Below are positions 9,806 through 20,009 of a stretch of 64,000 nt of DNA, in pieces. Origin of the DNA: Streptococcus oralis subsp. dentisani (GTDB lineage Bacteria > Bacillota > Bacilli > Lactobacillales > Streptococcaceae); contig NZ_CP034442.1 of assembly GCF_007475365.1 (NCBI RefSeq), positions 1,729,001 to 1,793,000 of the forward strand, in the 5' to 3' direction. Numbering within the stretch: position 1 is the first letter of the stretch; each line of letters opens with the position of its first letter. Under the pieces are notes generated by a model. That model did no database searches. It had not been told where the DNA came from and saw only the letters and a program-made list of their open reading frames with translations. The position numbers were made by a program, and so were the translations under genes.

Positions 9806-11773
9806 ATGAAATCGAAAAAGTGGCTCTTAGGAGCAGGTGCTGTCTTGAGTGCAGCTCTTCTGTTAACTGCTTGTGGGCAAAGCGAAAAGAAGGCTGATGC
9901 TCCCAAGACATTTTCTTATGTCTATGCAATAGATCCATCATCTTTGGACTACAGTGTGACGAGCAAGAGCTCAACTTCTGACGTTATAGCCAACGTTGTC
10001 GATGGCCTCTTGGAAAACGATAAATACGGGAACTTGATTCCGTCGCTTGCAGAAGACTGGTCCGTTTCTAAAGATGGCTTGACTTATACCTACAAACTTC
10101 GTAAGGGTGTAAAATGGTATACTTCTGAGGGAGAAGAGTATGCTGAAGTCAAGGCTCAGGACTTTGTTACTGGTCTGAAACACGCAGCTGATGGTAAATC
10201 AGACGGCCTCTCTCTCCTTCAAGACTCTATCAAAGGTTTGGCTGCCTACATTAGTGGTGAAAGCAATGACTTTTCTACTGTAGGAGTTAAGGCTGTTGAT
10301 GATTACACGGTAGAATATACGCTCAACAAACCAGAAAGTTTCTGGAATTCTAAAGTTACAACTGCAACCATGCTTCCAGTTAATGAAGAGTTTTTGAATT
10401 CTAAAGGGAGCGACTACGGTGCGCCAACACCATCAAGCATCCTTTATAACGGTCCTTATTTCTTGAAATCATTGACTTCAAAATCAGTCATCGAATATGA
10501 AAAGAATCCAAACTACTGGGATAAGGACAATGTTAAGATTGACAACATCAAACTAACTTTCTATGATGGTTCCGACCAAGAATCTTTGATTCGCAGCTTT
10601 ACACAAGGTGCTTATACAACAGCCCGTCTCTTCCCAACAAGCTCAAACTTTGAGTCAACTAAAAAAGAGTACGGCGATAAGATTGTCTACAGTCCACAAG
10701 AAGCGACAAGCTACTACCTCACTGTTAACGTAAACCGCCAGTCTTACAATAAAACGGCCAAAACGGACGAGGCTCAAAAAACTTCAACGAAAGAAGCTCT
10801 TCTCAACAAGAACTTCCGTCAGGCACTGAACTTTGCCCTTGACCGTCACTCTTACACTGCTCAGTTGAATGGTGAAGAAGGTGCGGACAAGATTATCCGT
10901 AATAGCCTAGTACCTCATGACTACGTTCAAGTAGGTGAAAAGACATTTGGAGAGTTGGCTCAGGCAGAGCTCGTTTCTTATGGTGACCAGTGGAAAGATG
11001 TAGCCCTTACAGATGGTAAGGATACGATTTACAGTCCTGAAAAAGCTAAGGCAGCCTTTGCAAAGGCTAAGACAGAATTGCAGTCCAAGGGTGTCACCTT
11101 CCCAATCCGTTTGGATGTTCCAGTTGAACAAACAGATGTAATCGCCGTTCAACAAACCAACTCACTCAAGCAGTCTATCGAATCATCACTTGGTACGGAG
11201 AATGTCATTGTCGATGTTCTTCAAATGACAGATAATGAAAAAATGAGCATTACGTCTCAAGCTAAGGTTCCAGCACAAAAAGACTATGACTTGAATGGAA
11301 CTGGTTGGGGGCCAGACTATCAGGACCCAGCTACCTACCTAAACATTCTTGATGCTAAGAAGGGTTCTGCCCTTAAACACTTGGGTATCACCCGTGGAAA
11401 AGACCCAGAAGTGATGGCTCAAGTTGGTCTAGATGAATACAAGAAACTCTTGGATGATGCTGCAGCTGAAACTAGCGACCTTAATAAGCGTTATGAAAAA
11501 TACGCTAAAGCTCAAGCTTGGGTGTCTGATAGCTCACTCTTAATCCCAGTAGCTTCTTCAGGTGGTTCTCCAACTGTTAGTCGTACTGTACCATTCTCAA
11601 AAGCATACTCACAAGTCGGAATCAAGGGAGACCCGTTTGTATTCAAAGGTTTGGAGCTGCAAAAGGATGTCGTGACTACAAAAGAATACGAAGAAGCTCT
11701 CAAGAAATGGCAGAAAGAAAAGATTGAAACAAATGCCAAATACCAAAAAGAGCTAGAGAAACACGTCAAATAG
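9806..11773 (+). CDS. aliC: Oligopeptide-binding lipoprotein, AliC-like (AliB-like ORF1)
   Basis: 655 residues. The start ATG follows AAGGAG by seven bases; the longer upstream frame overlaps the promoter. Lipoprotein signal MKSKKWLLGAGAVLSAALLL with lipobox LTAC. An SBP_bac_5 domain fills the rest (VDGLLENDKYGN, LAEDWSVSKDGLTYTYKLR, NGPYFLKS are family hallmarks). The charged C-terminal tail is Lys/Glu rich. Such proteins deliver peptides to the shared Ami permease and act in nutrition and interspecies sensing. AliC/AliD are best known from non-encapsulated pneumococci (NCC2), where they replace the cps genes. Here the gene lies upstream of an intact capsule locus. The AliC name rests on position, pairing and recalled similarity. 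Confidence 0.8.
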   Translation: MKSKKWLLGAGAVLSAALLLTACGQSEKKADAPKTFSYVYAIDPSSLDYSVTSKSSTSDVIANVVDGLLENDKYGNLIPSLAEDWSVSKDGLTYTYKLRKGVKWYTSEGEEYAEVKAQDFVTGLKHAADGKSDGLSLLQDSIKGLAAYISGESNDFSTVGVKAVDDYTVEYTLNKPESFWNSKVTTATMLPVNEEFLNSKGSDYGAPTPSSILYNGPYFLKSLTSKSVIEYEKNPNYWDKDNVKIDNIKLTFYDGSDQESLIRSFTQGAYTTARLFPTSSNFESTKKEYGDKIVYSPQEATSYYLTVNVNRQSYNKTAKTDEAQKTSTKEALLNKNFRQALNFALDRHSYTAQLNGEEGADKIIRNSLVPHDYVQVGEKTFGELAQAELVSYGDQWKDVALTDGKDTIYSPEKAKAAFAKAKTELQSKGVTFPIRLDVPVEQTDVIAVQQTNSLKQSIESSLGTENVIVDVLQMTDNEKMSITSQAKVPAQKDYDLNGTGWGPDYQDPATYLNILDAKKGSALKHLGITRGKDPEVMAQVGLDEYKKLLDDAAAETSDLNKRYEKYAKAQAWVSDSSLLIPVASSGGSPTVSRTVPFSKAYSQVGIKGDPFVFKGLELQKDVVTTKEYEEALKKWQKEKIETNAKYQKELEKHVK

Positions 11774-11781
11774 TCTATAAA

Positions 11782-11822
11782 AGAAAAGGAAGTTGCAGAA
11801 AATCTGTACTTCCTTTTTCTGA
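11782..11822 (+). terminator. aliC terminator
   Basis: Stem AGAAAAGGAAGT-type, 11782-11799 with 11803-11820, ending in a T-rich stretch. Confidence 0.75.
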
Positions 11823-11855
11823 TTTTGAGATACCAGTTGTCGTAAAACTAGTAAC

Positions 11856-11884
11856 TTTACAATTTAGGATGGATTTGATAGAAT
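11856..11884 (+). promoter_or_regulatory. aliD promoter
   Basis: -35 TTTACA (11856-11861), 17-base spacer, extended -10 TGA-TAGAAT ending at 11884. No clear CodY box is seen here, unlike at aliC and aliA. Confidence 0.65.
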
Positions 11885-11922
11885 ATGTTTATGTTACAAG
11901 AAGTGACATAAAGGAGTGAATG

Positions 11923-13881
11923 ATGAAAATGAAAAAAAGACTTATCGGAACAGGTCTTGTCTTAGCGACAGGGATTATGCTCTCTGCATGTGGACAGTCC
12001 AACACAGATACTAGCACTTATTCATCAACATTTAGTGCGAATCCGACAACTTTTAACTATCTTCTAGATTATTATACGGATAACACTGCCGTTATTACCA
12101 ATCTAGTAGATGGTTTGCTGGAAAATGATAGCTATGGGAATCTAACGCCAGCTCTAGCTGAAGATTGGTCTGTTTCAGCAGATGGTTTGACCTATACCTA
12201 CAAACTCAGAAGAGATGCCAAGTGGTACACAGCTGATGGAGAAGAGTATGCTCCAGTCAAAGCCCAAGACTTTGTTACTGGGATCAAGTATGCTGCGGAC
12301 AACAAGGGGCAAGCCATGGATCTCATTCAAAATTCTATCAAGGGATTGAATGACTATGTGACGGGTGTGACTAATGACTTTTCGACTGTTGGTGTCAAAG
12401 CATTGGATGATTACACAGTCGAGTACACTTTAACTCGACCAGAGCCGTACTGGAATTCAAAGACAACCAATAGTATTCTTTTCCCAGTCAACGAAGAATT
12501 CTTGAAATCAAAGGATAAAGATTTTGGTACCTTGACACCAGACGGTATCCTTTATAATGGCCCATATTTGTTAAAAGATTTTACATCAAAATCGTCAATC
12601 GAATATGTGAAGAATCCACACTATTATGACCATGATAAAGTAACCATTGAAAAAGTTAAGTTAGCTTACTTTGATGGGTCAGATCAGGAGATGACGATTC
12701 GAAACTTTGAAAGTGGTGCTTACTCGATTGCGGGAGTCTATCCAAATAGTTCGAACTATGCTAAGACAAAAGAAAAATACCAAGACAATATCGTCTATAG
12801 CTTACAAGATAAGACATCTTGGTACTTTAACTTTAACGTCAACCGCAAGACCTATAACCATACTGCAAAAACATCAGATCAACAAAAGAAATCAGCTCAA
12901 ACAGCTATCTTAAATAAAAATTTCCGTCAGGCTATCAACTTTGGTATTGATCGAACAGCCTACTCTGCTCAATCTAACGGTGAAGAAGCAGCGAGCAAAA
13001 CCCTTCGTAATACTCTGGTTCCCCCAACATTTGTCCAGGTGGGAGATAAGACCTTTGGAGAAGTAACGGCTTCTAAGCTTGTGAACTACGGGACTGAGTG
13101 GTCAGGCATCAATTTGGCGGATGCTCAAGATGCCTACTTTAACAAGGAAAAGGCCCAAGCAAAATTTGCGGAAGCCAAAAAGGAATTGGAAGCCCAAGGG
13201 GTGACCTTCCCGATTCATTTGGATGTCCCAGTTGATCAAACCAATAAAAATGCGGTTTCTGGTATGAACTCGGTTAAACAAACCCTTGAAACAGTACTAG
13301 GTTCTGACAATATCGTCATTGATGTTCAACAGCTTTCGACAGATGACTTTGGAAATGTCGCATTTCTAGCACCCAATCCAGCAGCTCGTGACTACGACCT
13401 AAACTTTGATGGTTGGGTTGGTGATTACCAAGATCCATCAACTTATCTAGATCCATTCAATGCAGAAGATGGCTTCTATCTCAAGATTTTCGGTTTAGAT
13501 GCTAAGGAAGATCAAGGACTGATCAAGAGTCTAGGATTAGATACCTATACAAAACTTCTAAAAGAAGCAGATGCTGAGAATCAAGATGTCGCTAAGCGTT
13601 ATGAAAAATATGCTGAAGCTCAAGCTTGGATGATTGACAATTCTCTAGTCATGTCTGCGATGTCAAATGGTGGTACAGCCTCTGTAACTAAAGTAACTCC
13701 GTTTACACGTGCCTACTCTCTAGTGGGAATCAAGGGTGACGGAAATAACTATAAGTACATGAGATTACAAAAAGACCCTGTTACCAAGAAACAATTTGAC
13801 GAGGCCAAGGCTAAGTGGGAAGAAGAAAGTAAAAAGGCTATCGAAAAGAGCCAAAAAGAATTTGAAAATCATATCAAATAA
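11923..13881 (+). CDS. aliD: Oligopeptide-binding lipoprotein, AliD-like (AliB-like ORF2)
   Basis: 652 residues. The second of two overlapping ATGs is chosen because it lies six bases after AAGGAG. Signal MKMKKRLIGTGLVLATGIM with lipobox LSAC. SBP_bac_5 fold clearly paralogous to the preceding gene and to aliA (shared LVDGLLEND, LAEDWSVSADGLTYTYKLR, NGPYLLKDF, FRQAINFGIDR). The C-terminal segment is again Lys/Glu rich. It has its own promoter and terminator, so it is not simply co-transcribed with aliC. The AliD assignment is by position after aliC. Confidence 0.8.
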   Translation: MKMKKRLIGTGLVLATGIMLSACGQSNTDTSTYSSTFSANPTTFNYLLDYYTDNTAVITNLVDGLLENDSYGNLTPALAEDWSVSADGLTYTYKLRRDAKWYTADGEEYAPVKAQDFVTGIKYAADNKGQAMDLIQNSIKGLNDYVTGVTNDFSTVGVKALDDYTVEYTLTRPEPYWNSKTTNSILFPVNEEFLKSKDKDFGTLTPDGILYNGPYLLKDFTSKSSIEYVKNPHYYDHDKVTIEKVKLAYFDGSDQEMTIRNFESGAYSIAGVYPNSSNYAKTKEKYQDNIVYSLQDKTSWYFNFNVNRKTYNHTAKTSDQQKKSAQTAILNKNFRQAINFGIDRTAYSAQSNGEEAASKTLRNTLVPPTFVQVGDKTFGEVTASKLVNYGTEWSGINLADAQDAYFNKEKAQAKFAEAKKELEAQGVTFPIHLDVPVDQTNKNAVSGMNSVKQTLETVLGSDNIVIDVQQLSTDDFGNVAFLAPNPAARDYDLNFDGWVGDYQDPSTYLDPFNAEDGFYLKIFGLDAKEDQGLIKSLGLDTYTKLLKEADAENQDVAKRYEKYAEAQAWMIDNSLVMSAMSNGGTASVTKVTPFTRAYSLVGIKGDGNNYKYMRLQKDPVTKKQFDEAKAKWEEESKKAIEKSQKEFENHIK

Positions 13882-13887
13882 AAAGTT

Positions 13888-13919
13888 AAATAAGGTCTCT
13901 TGCAAGGGACCTTATTTTT
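13888..13919 (+). terminator. aliD terminator
   Basis: Stem AAATAAGGTC.. at 13888-13901 pairs with 13904-13917 (one wobble); T tract follows. Confidence 0.8.
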
Positions 13920-14029
13920 GTTTGCTCAAGCTTCTAAATAATGAAAGCGGCCACTTCAAAATATAGCTAAGAAAAAAGGAATGAAAACGCTGAGAATTGT
14001 GGGAATGAATGGAATTTGTCCTACTTTTG

Positions 14030-14038
14030 TGATATAAT
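14030..14038 (+). promoter_or_regulatory. Capsule operon promoter, extended -10
   Basis: TGA-TATAAT, an extended -10, ends 31 bases before the wzg ATG, with no clear -35. It is the only good promoter seen before the cps genes, so transcription of the whole locus probably starts here. Confidence 0.65.
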
Positions 14039-14060
14039 TACTTTAATTATTATAGTATAG

Positions 14061-15515
<1,455 letters not shown>

Positions 15516-15516
15516 A

Positions 15517-16248
15517 ATGATTGATATTCATTCGCACATTGTCTTTGATGTAGATGATGGTCCCAAGTCAAGAGAGGAAAGCAAGGCCCTCTTGACAGAA
15601 GCCTACAGGCAGGGGGTGCGAACCATTGTCTCTACCTCTCATCGTCGCAAGGGCATGTTTGAAACTCCAGAAGAGAAGATAGCAGAAAATTTTCTTCAGG
15701 TTCGGGAAATAGCTAAGGAAGTTGCGAGTGACTTGGTCATTGCTTATGGGGCGGAAATTTACTACACACCAGATGTTTTGGATAAACTGGAAAAAAAGCG
15801 GATTCCGACCCTCAATGATAGTCGTTATGCCTTGATAGAGTTTAGTATGAACACTCCTTATCGCGATATTCATAGCGCCTTGAGCAAGATCTTGATGTTG
15901 GGAATTACTCCAGTCATTGCCCACATCGAGCGTTATGATGCTCTTGAAAATAATGAAAAACGCGTTCGAGAACTGATCGATATGGGCTGTTACACGCAAG
16001 TAAATAGTTCACACATCCTCAAACCCAAACTTTTTGGAGAACGTTATAAATTCATGAAAAAAAGAGCTCAGTATTTTTTAGAGCAGGATTTGGTTCATGT
16101 GATTGCAAGTGATATGCACAATCTAGACGGCAGACCTCCTCGCATGGCAGAAGCATATGACCTTATTGCCCAAAAATACGGAGAAGCGAAGGCTCAGGAA
16201 CTCTTTATAGACAATCCTCGAAAAATTGTAATGGATCAACTAATTTAG
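15517..16248 (+). CDS. wzh: Capsule tyrosine phosphatase Wzh (CpsB)
   Basis: 243 residues from ATG 15517, preceded by GGAGG; an upstream in-frame start inside wzg is rejected. PHP-type, manganese-dependent phosphotyrosine phosphatase. The metal motif [15 protein letters not shown] opens the protein, with further ligands in [21 protein letters not shown] and ASDMHN. It removes phosphate from the tyrosine tail of Wze and so sets capsule output. Cytosolic. Tight spacing on both sides shows it is in the cps operon. Confidence 0.94.
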   Translation: MIDIHSHIVFDVDDGPKSREESKALLTEAYRQGVRTIVSTSHRRKGMFETPEEKIAENFLQVREIAKEVASDLVIAYGAEIYYTPDVLDKLEKKRIPTLNDSRYALIEFSMNTPYRDIHSALSKILMLGITPVIAHIERYDALENNEKRVRELIDMGCYTQVNSSHILKPKLFGERYKFMKKRAQYFLEQDLVHVIASDMHNLDGRPPRMAEAYDLIAQKYGEAKAQELFIDNPRKIVMDQLI

Positions 16249-16256
16249 GAGAAATG

Positions 16257-16949
16257 ATGAAAGAACAAAATACGATAGAAATCGATGTATTTCAATTACT
16301 TAAAACTTTGTGGAAACGCAAGCTAATTATTTTATTAGTGGCGCTTGTGACAGGGGCGGGAGCTTTTGCTTATAGCACTTTTATTGTTAAGCCAGAATAT
16401 ACGAGTACCACGCGAATTTATGTAGTGAATCGCAATCAAGGAGACAAGCCAGGATTGACAAACCAGGACTTGCAGGCAGGATCTTATCTGGTAAAAGACT
16501 ACCGTGAGATTATCCTTTCGCAGGATGTATTGGAAAAGGTAGCGACAAATTTGAAATTGGACATGGCAGCAAAAACGTTAGCTAGCAAAGTTCAAGTGAC
16601 TGTACCAGCTGATACTCGTATCGTCTCAATCTCTGTCAAGGATAAACAACCAGAGGAAGCCAGCCGCATCGCTAATTCTCTACGAGAAGTTGCTGCAGAA
16701 AAGATCATCGCTGTAACGCGAGTATCTGATGTAACGACGCTTGAAGAAGCGCGACCAGCTACGACTCCCTCTTCTCCAAATGTTCGACGCAACACCTTGT
16801 TTGGTTTTCTTGGAGGAGTCGTCGTAACAGTAATTACTGTTCTTTTGATTGAGTTATTCGATACCCGTGTGAAACGTCCTGAAGATGTCGAAGATGTACT
16901 ACAAATTCCACTTCTAGGGGTCGTTCCAGATTTGGACAAAATGAAATAG
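16257..16949 (+). CDS. wzd: Capsule chain-length/kinase adaptor Wzd (CpsC)
   Basis: 230 residues from the second of two adjacent ATGs, with AGGAG five bases upstream. Wzz-type polysaccharide co-polymerase with two membrane segments (about 20-41 and 178-198), a mostly external domain between them, and the proline-rich [11 protein letters not shown] before the second segment. The short cytosolic tail ([13 protein letters not shown]) activates the kinase Wze in homologous systems. Its partner gene follows nine bases after the stop. Confidence 0.94.
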   Translation: MKEQNTIEIDVFQLLKTLWKRKLIILLVALVTGAGAFAYSTFIVKPEYTSTTRIYVVNRNQGDKPGLTNQDLQAGSYLVKDYREIILSQDVLEKVATNLKLDMAAKTLASKVQVTVPADTRIVSISVKDKQPEEASRIANSLREVAAEKIIAVTRVSDVTTLEEARPATTPSSPNVRRNTLFGFLGGVVVTVITVLLIELFDTRVKRPEDVEDVLQIPLLGVVPDLDKMK

Positions 16950-16958
16950 GAGGAAGTT

Positions 16959-17633
16959 ATGCCAACGTTAGAAATCTCACAGGCAAAATTGGATCTTGTA
17001 AAAAAGGCGGAGGAATATTATAACGCTTTGTGCACGAACCTACAGTTAAGTGGAGATGATTTGAAAGTATTTTCTATCACTTCTGTGAATCCAGGAGAAG
17101 GAAAATCAACGACTTCCACCAATATCGCTTGGGCTTTTGCGCGTGCAGGTTACAAAACGCTGCTGATTGATGGAGATATTCGCAATTCTGTTATGTCAGG
17201 TGTCTTTAAAGCAAGGGATAAGATTACAGGACTGACAGAATTTTTATCAGGAACCACAGACCTGTCACAGGGGCTTTGTGATACCACTATTGAAAATCTC
17301 TTTGTGATTCAGGCTGGCTCTGTATCGCCGAATCCGACAGCCCTTCTTCAAAGTAAGAATTTCAGTACAATGCTTGAAACCTTGCGTAAATATTTTGACT
17401 ACATCATTGTAGACACTGCTCCCGTAGGTGCCGTGATTGATGCAGCTATCATTACGCGAAAATGTGATGCTTCTATTTTAGTGACGGCAGCGGGTGAAAC
17501 AAATCGACGGGATATTCAAAAAGCGAAAGAACAACTGGAACACACAGGGAAGCCGTTTTTAGGAGTTGTATTGAATAAATTCGATACTTCAGTAGACAAA
17601 TACGGTTCTTATGGAAATTATGGAAAGAAATAA
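16959..17633 (+). CDS. wze: Capsule tyrosine kinase Wze (CpsD)
   Basis: 224 residues. A bacterial tyrosine (BY) kinase with Walker A NPGEGKSTTS (K49), Walker A' TLLIDGDIR and Walker B YIIVDTAP. The tail YGSYGNYGKK carries three tyrosines in the YGX cluster that is autophosphorylated. It works with Wzd, which supplies the membrane anchor, and is reset by Wzh. Last of the four conserved regulatory genes; the sequence after it becomes AT-rich and serotype-specific. Confidence 0.95.
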   Translation: MPTLEISQAKLDLVKKAEEYYNALCTNLQLSGDDLKVFSITSVNPGEGKSTTSTNIAWAFARAGYKTLLIDGDIRNSVMSGVFKARDKITGLTEFLSGTTDLSQGLCDTTIENLFVIQAGSVSPNPTALLQSKNFSTMLETLRKYFDYIIVDTAPVGAVIDAAIITRKCDASILVTAAGETNRRDIQKAKEQLEHTGKPFLGVVLNKFDTSVDKYGSYGNYGKK

Positions 17634-18001
17634 GTCGTGAAGTATATATAAAGATGCTTTTAGATTTACAATCAGAATTCTTGGAGACTGCTGAATTCAA
17701 ATAATATTGATTTGAAATAAAATTTGCAAAAGAGTTTTTAATAAGGTGAGTTTCATAATTAGTGATTGAAATCATTCTCTTACTTCCACACTTGGAAAAA
17801 AAGGTAAATGAGAAATGTTTTTTTCATAATAAAGTTTTGATATGGCTAGTAGAGTGGTAATATTTTTAGCTTTATCTAGTAATACAATTAATTGTAATCA
17901 TTTGTGTTCATACCAAGAAATATCAAGTGCTTGTTTTTGAAAATCATAAATGTTAGATAGTTTTTAAATTTCTACAGAGAGATTGTTTTGAGAGGTAATT
18001 T
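17634..18001. other. AT-rich gap between wze and wciI, no gene seen
   Basis: A 368-base stretch with many stops in all frames. The longest ATG frame found by eye (from about 17841, 32 codons) has no ribosome site. No terminator or consensus promoter is clear. It marks the change from the conserved regulatory genes to the variable capsule genes and may be scar sequence from past recombination. Confidence 0.6.
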
Positions 18002-18601
18002 ATGTATAGGAAAATAAAACGATTAGGGGATATTTTACTTTCTTTTATAGGAATAATAGTACTGTTTCCAGTGTTTATTATAATTGCAATCGCTATAAAG
18101 CTTGATTCAAAAGGACCAGTAATATTTAAGCAAAAGCGATTTGGACTTCATAAGGAATCGTTCTATGTCTTTAAATTTCGAACCATGAAGGTTGAATCGC
18201 CAAAATATGTGGCGACTCGAGACTTAGATAAGCCAGAACAGTGGATTACCAAGGTAGGTGCTTGCTTGCGAAAAACATCTTTGGATGAACTGCCTCAACT
18301 GTGGAACATTCTTGTTGGTGACATGAGTGTTGTAGGTCCTAGACCTGTGGCTATCAATGAACTTGATTTGATAAAAGAAAGAGAACAGTATGGTGCGAAT
18401 GATATCTTGCCAGGATTAACTGGATGGGCACAAATTAATGGACGTGATAATTTATCAACAGAGATGAAGGCGGAAATAGATGGTTATTATGTAAAACATA
18501 TGTCGTTAATAATGGATCTTAGATGTATCGTTAGAACAATCCCTTACGTATTAAAACGTAAGGGAATTGTGGAGGGTAGTGGTAAGAAAGAGTTGGATTG
18601 A
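18002..18601 (+). CDS. wciI: Initial sugar-phosphate transferase, WciI-like
   Basis: 199 residues, short form of the bacterial sugar transferase family (no N-terminal multi-span domain as in WchA). It starts with an RLGDILLS motif and one membrane hairpin (about 12-32). The cytosolic part carries PVIFKQKRFG, FKFRTM, KTSLDELPQLWN and VVGPRP, the family active-site motifs. It moves a sugar 1-phosphate onto undecaprenyl phosphate to begin the repeat unit. Short enzymes of this kind usually use N-acetylated amino or deoxy sugars. From recall it matches WciI of serotypes 4, 5 and 12F. Donor not provable here. RBS GAGAGG. Confidence 0.82.
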   Translation: MYRKIKRLGDILLSFIGIIVLFPVFIIIAIAIKLDSKGPVIFKQKRFGLHKESFYVFKFRTMKVESPKYVATRDLDKPEQWITKVGACLRKTSLDELPQLWNILVGDMSVVGPRPVAINELDLIKEREQYGANDILPGLTGWAQINGRDNLSTEMKAEIDGYYVKHMSLIMDLRCIVRTIPYVLKRKGIVEGSGKKELD

Positions 18602-18605
18602 GGCA

Positions 18606-19832
18606 ATGAAAATCTTATTTGTTTGTCAACATTACAAGCCAGAACCTTTTAGGTTGTCAGATATTTGTGAGGATCTAGTTCAACGAGGGCACGAGGTGGC
18701 TGTTTTGACAGGGATTCCTAACTATCCCGAGGGAGAAATATATGCTGATTATCGTAAGAGAAAAAAAAGAAGAGAGACTATAGATGGTGTTACTATTTTT
18801 CGTTCATACACCATTGCTAGGAGGCAAAATACTTTATACCGTATATTGAATTATTTTAGTTTTGCTCTTTCTTCTACGATAGGTGTTTTATTTGGGCGCT
18901 ATAAAGCGAAAGATGGCTCAGATTTTGATTGTGTCTTTGTCAATCAACTATCTCCAGTTATGATGGCTTGGGCTGGTATAGCTTATAAGAATAAGTACAA
19001 TAAACCTACGTTTTTGTATTGCATGGATGTTTGGCCAGATAGTTTAATTGTGGGTGGGGTGAAGGAAAATGGATTGATTTACAAGATATTTGAATTTATT
19101 TCAAAAAAAGTATATCAAGCCAGTGATTATATATTTGTTACTAGTCTATCTTTTAAAGATTATTTTGTAAAAAAATTTAATATTCCTCTCCACAAAATTA
19201 CTTACTTACCACAATATGCAGAGGATTTATTTGTACCAAATGAATCAAAAACGAACAAAAATGCTATCAACTTAACTTTTGCTGGAAATATTGGAAAAGC
19301 TCAGAATTTAGAGACTATTTTGAAAGCAGCCAGTGCAATAGAACAGATTCCCGATTTAGCAAAGAGAGTTCATTTTCATTTTGTTGGAGATGGTACGGAA
19401 CTATTAAACATGCAAAAATTAGCATGTGAACTAGAATTAGAGAACACCTCATTTTATGGTAGACGTCCATTGGAAGAGATGCCGGATTTTTATATAAAAT
19501 CAGATGCAATGCTAGTTTCTTTAATAGGCGACTCTATAATTTCTCGCACCTTACCAGGAAAGGTGCAATCTTATATGGCTGCTGGAAAACCAATTATAGG
19601 GGCGATTTCAGGAGATACTCAGAGAGTTGTAGAAGAAGCAGAATGTGGTTTCATAAGTCCAGAAGGGGATGTTGATCAGTTAGTGCAAAATATTCGTAAG
19701 TTTTGTGTGCTTTCTGTAGAGGAAAGAGAGAAACTAGGAAGGCAAGCTCGTTGTTATTATGAAGAGCAGTTTTTGAAAGAGCAGTTTATGACATGCTTAG
19801 AAAATCATTTAAAAGAGGGGCTTCTATCGTGA
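18606..19832 (+). CDS. wciJ: Glycosyltransferase WciJ-like (WbuB family, GT4)
   Basis: 408 residues from ATG 18606, four bases after the wciI stop; a longer frame overlapping wciI is rejected. N-terminal motif HYKPEPFRLSDICEDL and TGIPNYPEG are hallmarks of WbuB-type L-fucosamine transferases. The C-terminal half has the GT-B donor site (LTFAGNIGKAQNLETIL, FVGDG, LPGKVQSYMAAGKPI). WciI-WciJ pairs occur in fnl-containing pneumococcal serotypes, so addition of L-FucNAc as second sugar is likely. This fits the fnlA, fnlB and fnlC genes downstream. The stop overlaps the start of the remnant at 19829. Confidence 0.82.
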   Translation: MKILFVCQHYKPEPFRLSDICEDLVQRGHEVAVLTGIPNYPEGEIYADYRKRKKRRETIDGVTIFRSYTIARRQNTLYRILNYFSFALSSTIGVLFGRYKAKDGSDFDCVFVNQLSPVMMAWAGIAYKNKYNKPTFLYCMDVWPDSLIVGGVKENGLIYKIFEFISKKVYQASDYIFVTSLSFKDYFVKKFNIPLHKITYLPQYAEDLFVPNESKTNKNAINLTFAGNIGKAQNLETILKAASAIEQIPDLAKRVHFHFVGDGTELLNMQKLACELELENTSFYGRRPLEEMPDFYIKSDAMLVSLIGDSIISRTLPGKVQSYMAAGKPIIGAISGDTQRVVEEAECGFISPEGDVDQLVQNIRKFCVLSVEEREKLGRQARCYYEEQFLKEQFMTCLENHLKEGLLS

Positions 19833-19954
19833 AGGTTTTAATGATTAATTCCGTTTGTGGTATTAGGAGTACTGGGAGAATTTGTACGGATCTCGCAACT
19901 GCTTTGACAGAAGAAGGATATGAGGTAAATGATTCATTGGCACGTTATGAATAA
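19829..19954 (+). pseudogene. N-terminal remnant of a GT4 glycosyltransferase
   Basis: A GTG start overlaps the wciJ stop and encodes 41 residues beginning VKVLMINSVCGIRSTGRICT, the well-known N-terminus of a GT4 family in which the full protein has over 350 residues. After EEGYEV the frame leaves the family pattern (NDSLARYE) and stops. The rest of the gene is gone before wzy begins at 20010. Probably a deletion during assembly of this cps locus. The polymer may therefore have lost one sugar compared with its ancestor. Confidence 0.75.
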
Positions 19955-20009
19955 TCGTAAGTAAAATAAAGTAGATGTGCGAATGTTTTGACAACAGTAA
20001 GGAGGAGGT

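Noticed and set aside
17841..17942. Short ATG frame in the wze-wciI gap
   Set aside because: About 32 codons, no ribosome site and no resemblance to a known peptide.
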